DNA of 64,000 nucleotides from Ceriagrion tenellum (Eukaryota; Arthropoda; Insecta; Odonata; Coenagrionidae), in contig OY720635.1 of the NCBI GenBank assembly GCA_963169105.1, forward strand, positions 134,311,872-134,375,871, written 5' to 3'. Made by a program: the position numbers and the translations under genes. Position 1 is the first letter of the stretch, and each line of letters begins with the position of its first letter. The notes beneath the pieces are model-generated. The model saw nothing but the letters and a program-made list of their open reading frames with translations. It made no database searches and had not been told where the DNA came from. Below, one piece after another: positions 59,487 to 64,000 of the stretch.

Positions 59487-60887
59487 TTACAGGGAATGAG
59501 ATATGCTTTTATCATGAATATATAAAGAGGATTTTTTTCCTTTTAAAACATTTCAATAATCTCCAAACGTCACAGGGATGAGTTAACCCTAATTTCGTTC
59601 GATTGCTCTGCCATTCCAGGTGAGGGCAGCACTAATCTACGACAGCTGAGTAAAAGCGAGTAGGGATGCTGCAGTGGAGCGTGCGATAACAGCGACTGGG
59701 CATAACTCGCACTCTCATAGTTCCATCTCTCTCCACTCTTAAATACCTGACGAGAGGATTTTCATCCGGATGCAACGCCGGTTGTGCTAACTCGTTTACA
59801 GGGAGCGCTCGCGCATGCATTCTTCAGGGATTTTTATACTCGAGGCGAGGTGCTCACGCCGGATGGACCACGCGCATTCACCGTGGGACGGCAGCGCTCC
59901 CGAAGCGGGCGCAAGTGCGAAGGTAACTGAGTTCCATAGCACTGTACATGTGCGCATTATTTATTTTACGTTTCATAAAACTCTGCTTTACGTCGGAGGG
60001 TGGACGTACTCGTAAGCACGCTCTGGAAATGCCACCTCTTCCGTCTCTTTGTCTCTCCATCAGAACTCAGCGGAGTTTTTATGCGCCTTGGATTATTTAT
60101 TTTGAACTTCGTGGATTTTGTCGAAGGTCAAAGTGTCCATGGCTCACGAATCCTAAGCATTATGGCTTTAATTAGCAATGTAAAATTATTCCTTCAAAGA
60201 CAACATTTTACAATGGTACATTACTTAATGGTTTAAAATATACAATTCACATCTAGGGATAAGTAAAGCATTAATTTTAGCTTTATCTTATCCCCGCTTC
60301 AGCTTATCCCCGAGAGGACTCGGAGGTAAGCTCCCACGAGTCTTTCAAATTTCGGAACCATTATTGGAAGGTGAATAACTTCATATAAAATTTGAAAAAT
60401 TAATTAAATAATTTTAATTCATGTATATTTAGCATAAATATGATTGATTTCAACTTTTATGAGGAATGCACAGTATTCGTAAGGATTGATAGATTCGAAA
60501 CTAGATCTTCCAACCTACTGTACCCAATCCTCTGGACGGGTAGAGGCTAATAGTGTGACTATTCATAGCTATGGTGTGAGAATTAATATTGCTCACCCCA
60601 AACTTATTTGTGATGGTATTGACTAAGTGGATGGCGAATATTGTACTTATTCCTATTTCATGGCTTTTATTCAATATCTATAACTTATCAATACTGTTTA
60701 GAAAATAACACTCCTTTGAATGGAGTCCTTATAGCTATTTTTTTCTGAGTGGTGTTGCTTCCATCTTATAAATACTTTAAATTTTTGAGAGGAATGTGCA
60801 TTCGTGAAAGAAGATGGGATGCACGTAATATCTAAGTTGTAGATATGCACAGATCACTCGACCACTATTTCACACCAGTACTGGAAT
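59487..60887. other. GC-rich patch and AT-rich spacer
   Basis: 59620-60020 is GC-rich with frames of 60-78 codons on both strands and no signature. 60240-60887 is AT-rich and featureless. Confidence 0.35.
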
Positions 60888-60930
60888 GTAACCATCAATG
60901 TTGGTACGGAGGCTTCCGCGGTTATTTAAT

Positions 60931-61176
60931 GGCATTTCCGCAGTCGCAGAGCACGCATTTTCGGAACCTGGCCACGTAATTAATTTTAACGGGTGTAAGA
61001 TCATCGCCAGAGAAAATAAGTATTTTCCTCGGCTAATAAGGGAAGCTATCGAAATAGCGAAGAACACAGAGAACTTTAGTAGAGAAGACGGCTATCCGCT
61101 AGCTTCAACGTTTAAGCGGCTCTTCCAACAATCGATTTCGAATTCCCATCCGGCCAATGAGCGCGCACCTGACTAA
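60931..61176 (+). pseudogene. PLE GIY-YIG domain C-terminal piece
   Basis: An open plus-strand frame of about 80 codons ending at the stop 61174-61176. It begins ISAVAEHAFSEPGHVINFNG and contains KYFPRLIREAIEIAKN and NFSREDGYPL. The S-VAEHA...GH-I-F and RLIREAIEI-K---NFNREDGY-L pattern is the conserved last part of the GIY-YIG nuclease of arthropod PLEs; the Glu of REAIEI is the catalytic one. The GIY and YIG strands and all of the RT are missing, so the product would be inactive. Confidence 0.88.
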
Positions 61177-61212
61177 TACCGTTAAGAAAATGATCTGCAT
61201 TTCATTTAGGAC

Positions 61213-61245
61213 CTGACGAAGCCAGCTGGAAGGCAGGTGAAACTG
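61213..61245 (+). ncRNA. hammerhead-ribozyme-like motif in PLE 3' region
   Basis: Core CTGACGA (61213-61219), extra A, stem II GCCAGCT-GGAA-GGCAGGT (61221-61238; one A-A mismatch and two G-U pairs, GGAA tetraloop), GAAA (61239-61242). Flanking bases give no convincing stem I. The same plan as the core at 32725-32754. Confidence 0.5.
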
Positions 61246-61299
61246 TTAATGGATCGACGAGGCAAAAAACCCGAAGAGAATACGGTAACCATCAACGTT

Positions 61300-61447
61300 T
61301 TTATGACTAATTTCAGCAAAGACATTTTGGGACATTTTCCTCGTTGAATTAGTGAACTTATTGTAAATATCCAGGGAAAATGGCAATGAATCACACAATT
61401 TTCATTGATTTTCACGAAAAACAGCTTTTCTCACCTAATAGACATAA
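61300..61447. other. spacer
   Basis: AT-rich spacer between the PLE and the solo LTR. Confidence 0.3.
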
Positions 61448-61963
61448 TAAGGTGTAACATAACGCTGGCCTCGCCATTTTCTTTTACCACCTCATGGCTT
61501 ATTATAACAATAAGGGACCCACCATATTGTGAATTGAGAATAAACAATAGACCGAGGGAGTGGAAGCGTCGGCAACAAAAGGAGCTAGGGAGTGTAGAAC
61601 AAACCGTCGGAGTGTACGGTCGTGCCAGGACAGCACGCAGGGATTTGTGTAGAGGAAACCGTCGGAGTGTACGGTCGTGCCAGGACAGCACGCAAGTTTT
61701 GGTAGAGGAAAGTTCCAGAGTGTGGCATCGTGCGAGACATAGCCCACGTAGAAAAGGAGAATTAACAAAGGAGCTGGAATTAAGGAGAGGAACGGGAGAT
61801 CTTACAACGGGACGAGACCCAAGAGCTGAGGGCCCGCCAAGGACGAACACTAGGGCTGAGAGGATTTTCCAGACCACAGAGGGACAAGCCAACCTGTGTC
61901 GTCGAATAATTGGGTTGTAACTATAAACTTTTATTTTTATATAAGATACAAGAAGCCATAAGG
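61448..61963. mobile_element. solo LTR, 5-bp target duplication
   Basis: 506 bp from TG to CA (TGTAACATAACGC at 61453; AAGAAGCCA ending 61958), flanked by the perfect 5-bp duplication TAAGG (61448-61452 and 61959-61963). Contains AATAAA at about 61542 and a purine-rich body with a tandem repeat. No internal retroviral-like genes are present, so this is a recombination-derived solo LTR, possibly Gypsy-like by its TGTAAC start. The 171-codon plus frame and overlapping minus frames within it follow from its GC-rich repeat and are not genes. Strand was not determined. Confidence 0.75.
61601..61745. repeat. 55-bp tandem repeat inside the solo LTR
   Basis: Two near-identical units begin AAACCGTCGGAGTG at 61601 and 61656. 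A third, diverged unit begins near 61709 (AAGTTCCAGAGTGTGGCATC). Confidence 0.88.
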
Positions 61964-62610
61964 CAAGAGGTTTTTAATTGGCCAAGAATTAAGTTTGTGA
62001 CTGGTATCCCTTTGTATCAAGTAATTGGATTTTGTGAAAAGTTTAAGTGGAGAAGTGTGGCAAATAATTGGACAATATACTTAAAAGAAGAAATAATTAT
62101 TCAAATGCCAAATTTGTGTGTAAATTAGAATATACAGTTGGTCATGACCTTAGGATATAAGTAATTATTTTCATAATTCAAATTGTCTGTAAATTGAATA
62201 TTTCATTTTGTTAAGTAAATTGCAAGCGTATCTCTAAACCTGTTACGTTTCATGTATTTTCTTTTCCGACGAGCAAGCTTGGGCATAACACAAAGTAGAA
62301 ATATAACGAAGGAAGTACGTGTTACAAAGGATTAAGTTGGCAAATTAGACGGTAAAAATTAATTCCATAAGTTTAGCAGTAGCTAGGTATTTCCAAAAAG
62401 TATTCAAATAGTTTAGTCGATACGAACAACTGAGATACAATAAGGAGGTCACCAAGGGTAAAAGCGCCCTAAAATTAGTCGATACTTCACATCCATGCTT
62501 GGCATCTGTTCACCACTTCATTTAAATTATCAGATCAAAGAGGCGAAAAGATAAAGTTGTCACTCATCTTGTCACCAAAGATAAATGTACGTATACCTAC
62601 GCGTTTCCAA
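61964..62610. other. no recognisable feature
   Basis: AT-rich spacer. Confidence 0.35.
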
Positions 62611-62955
62611 TTAACTCTTTGAGTGCCAACCGATTTTCTAGGTACTACGCTAAAATTACCGAGGCATTTTTTGCTGATTTTGCAGTAGTTTAGGAAAAAA
62701 ATTATCTCTCAAATGCAAGTGAAGGTAAATATACAAAAACTCAAGAAAAATTTTATTATATGTGGTTTCACCTTATTAATATATTATTTGACGATTTTTT
62801 TTACAAAATCTGCATCTGCAATCTGTATTTAGGTGCCATCTGTGAACGATCAGTGAAATACCCGCATCTAAGAGTGACATTGCAGGAGGAGCGCTATCGC
62901 TTTTCGCGAGAGACAGGAGGAGCGCGATAGCGCTCCCCGGCACTCTTAGGGTTAA
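62611..62955. mobile_element. TTAA-flanked piggyBac-like MITE
   Basis: TTAACTCTTTGAGTGCC at 62611 and GGCACTCTTAGGGTTAA ending at 62955 are inverted, with TTAA at both outer edges (345 bp including both). The interior differs from the foldback MITEs at 24853 and 53753, although the ends are related. Near its right end is a perfect 13-bp GC-rich hairpin, GGAGCGCTATCGC (62888-62900) / GCGATAGCGCTCC (62924-62936). Non-coding. Confidence 0.85.
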
Positions 62956-63099
62956 AGGGCGGCCAAGTTTGAGATTCCTAAAGTCGGAAATAGGAACTTG
63001 AGACTCTTCTTCTTTGTAGCAGGGAGGAGATTGAAATTAATTTTGAGAGAGGAAACAATTTACAGAAAGATGTTTAATGATTTTGAATATGAATAAAAC

Positions 63100-63545
63100 T
63101 TCTGAACCAGGAATACATTTCCTAAATGTGGAAATATATATAGCTTCATAGGCATACTGTTCCCGAAAAACTGTATTTTTTTAATAGAAAAATAATTATT
63201 TCAAAGGGAAAATTACAGCTATATTTTACTTTGGACTATTTCTTTTATGCATAATATATTTATTTTGAGACATTTTTCGAGTTATTTCATTTAATTTAGA
63301 AATATTTTTACATATATAGAAAATAACTGTAAATTCTGAACCAAGAAAGTTTCTCCTTAAAGTGGAAATAGATATTGCTCTATAGGCATAATATTCCCGC
63401 AAAACTGTATTTTTTAGTTGTAAAAATTAATTATTCCATAGGGAACAGCACAGGCTAAGGTATACTTCGAACTATACTTCCTTATGCATGATCCTGTAGT
63501 CTTTAGAAATTTTTTTATTTCACTTATTCAATTTAACCAGCAGGT
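63100..63545. repeat. diverged tandem duplication, period about 234 bp
   Basis: The blocks TTCTGAACCA, GTGGAAATA, ATAGGCATA, TTCCCG-AAAACTGTATTTTT and TTATGCAT occur in the same order from 63100 and again from 63334. The two units are roughly three-quarters identical by eye. Confidence 0.75.
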
Positions 63546-64000
63546 TTGAAAACCTGGCCTCTGTCAGCACATATAGGGCTGTATAATGGAATTCTGAACA
63601 GGTTCCTTCTATCACAGCAATCTACAAGACTCTATTTATCACGAGAGTGCGCGAGTTCTCATCCCGGTGGCGCTAAGCAGAGTCGATGTAGGTGCGGCGC
63701 CAGGGATAAGGACAAGAGCCTGGTTAGAAGCGCTGGGCAAGGGCAAAAACTGGGGTTCCAGGGTGAGGTTCATTGATGCACCAACTCCCCAACGCGCCCA
63801 GAAAGTCGTAGTTCCAACGTGATTGAAATTCAATCTGCCCAGACACGATCGCTCATGTCGCTTGAGTGATCCCTAGAATTGCAAAGTAGACCCCGTTCAT
63901 GCAAGGAGCTGAGCTGATGGGCTGGTTCCGAGGGTTGAGTGTGGGCATGAGAGCACGTCAGAGGAAGCAACCACCCAAGACAATAGATGGCCATGCACAT
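63546..64000. other. GC-richer end of window, no recognised gene
   Basis: Frames 63546-63776 plus (76 codons) and 63639-63833 minus (64) overlap and have no signature. GAGTTCTCATCCCGG near 63653 weakly resembles a B box but has no matching A box. Confidence 0.3.

Larger units (their letters stand above)
60888..61299 (+). mobile_element. 5'-truncated Penelope-like element, 15-bp target duplication
   Basis: A 382-bp insert (60903-61284) between GTAACCATCAATGTT (60888-60902) and GTAACCATCAACGTT (61285-61299), one mismatch. It starts with GGTACGGAGGCTTCCGCGG, the tail motif shared with 19474-19500 and 32577-32590, continues directly into the end of the PLE reading frame, and finishes with a 3' region holding a hammerhead-like core and AAAAAACCCGAAGAG, as in the hairpin element at 32564-32811. 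Confidence 0.88.

Noticed and set aside
61405..61920. 171-codon plus-strand ORF as a gene, with a 153-codon minus-strand ORF overlapping
   Set aside because: Both run through the solo LTR and its tandem repeat; no domain is visible and the frames are explained by repeat composition.
63600..63720. A possible tRNA gene or SINE near GAGTTCTCATCCC
   Set aside because: Only a weak B-box resemblance; no A box at proper distance and no cloverleaf could be drawn.

Overview
This window looks like AT-rich, gene-poor nuclear DNA from an animal, most likely an arthropod and probably an insect with a large, repeat-laden genome. The evidence is indirect. There are no compact operon-like genes, and every recognisable coding stretch is a broken piece of a eukaryotic transposable element: non-LTR retrotransposons, Penelope-like elements (PLEs), PIF/Harbinger, hAT and piggyBac derivatives, a solo LTR and tRNA-derived SINEs. 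I found no convincing exon of a host gene, no rRNA, no functional tRNA and no CRISPR. The species cannot be named from the sequence.

Layout. 0-10 kb: fragments of non-LTR retrotransposon 3' ends (210-520 and 1915-2310), a GC-rich block (900-1600), and a reverse transcriptase (RT) pseudogene with a tandemly repeated C-terminus (6130-7845) abutted by a second, opposite-strand CR1/Jockey-type RT pseudogene (7846-10215). 10-30 kb: more non-LTR fragments, a TAA-flanked MITE, two copies in opposite orientation of a hAT MITE with perfect 8-bp target duplications, a foldback piggyBac-like MITE, and a cluster of short PLE insertions (about 17.1, 19.4, 26.7, 28.2 and 28.9 kb). 30-45 kb: a hairpin PLE (32.6 kb), a Jockey-type 3' end (34.0-34.9 kb), a long inverted repeat (38.5-39.4 kb), a PLE beside the second TAA MITE (39.8-40.6 kb) and two decayed RTs. 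45-55 kb: a PLE with its GIY-YIG nuclease domain (46.1-46.8 kb), a tRNA-derived SINE with 13-bp target duplication (47 kb), and a scrambled CR1-type element (52.3-54.7 kb) with the second foldback piggyBac-like MITE inside it. 55-64 kb: GC-rich sequence (56.4-57.3 kb), a Harbinger derivative with a short intact ORF (58.6-59.5 kb), a PLE C-terminus (60.9-61.3 kb), a solo LTR (61.45-61.96 kb) and a TTAA-flanked MITE (62.6-63.0 kb).

The strongest unifying signal is the PLE series. At least six short insertions (123-686 bp of insert by my boundaries, mostly 148-248) lie between direct repeats of 12-17 bp, and most carry a hammerhead-ribozyme-like core (CTGANGA or a G8-to-A variant, one extra base, a hairpin, then GAAA). 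Several are near-perfect palindromes with an added left tail whose core resembles GGCTTCCGCGG. These look like a non-autonomous, hairpin-forming PLE derivative population mobilised by full-length PLEs whose GIY-YIG remnants also lie in the window. All coordinates come from reading by eye; element edges without a target duplication are approximate.
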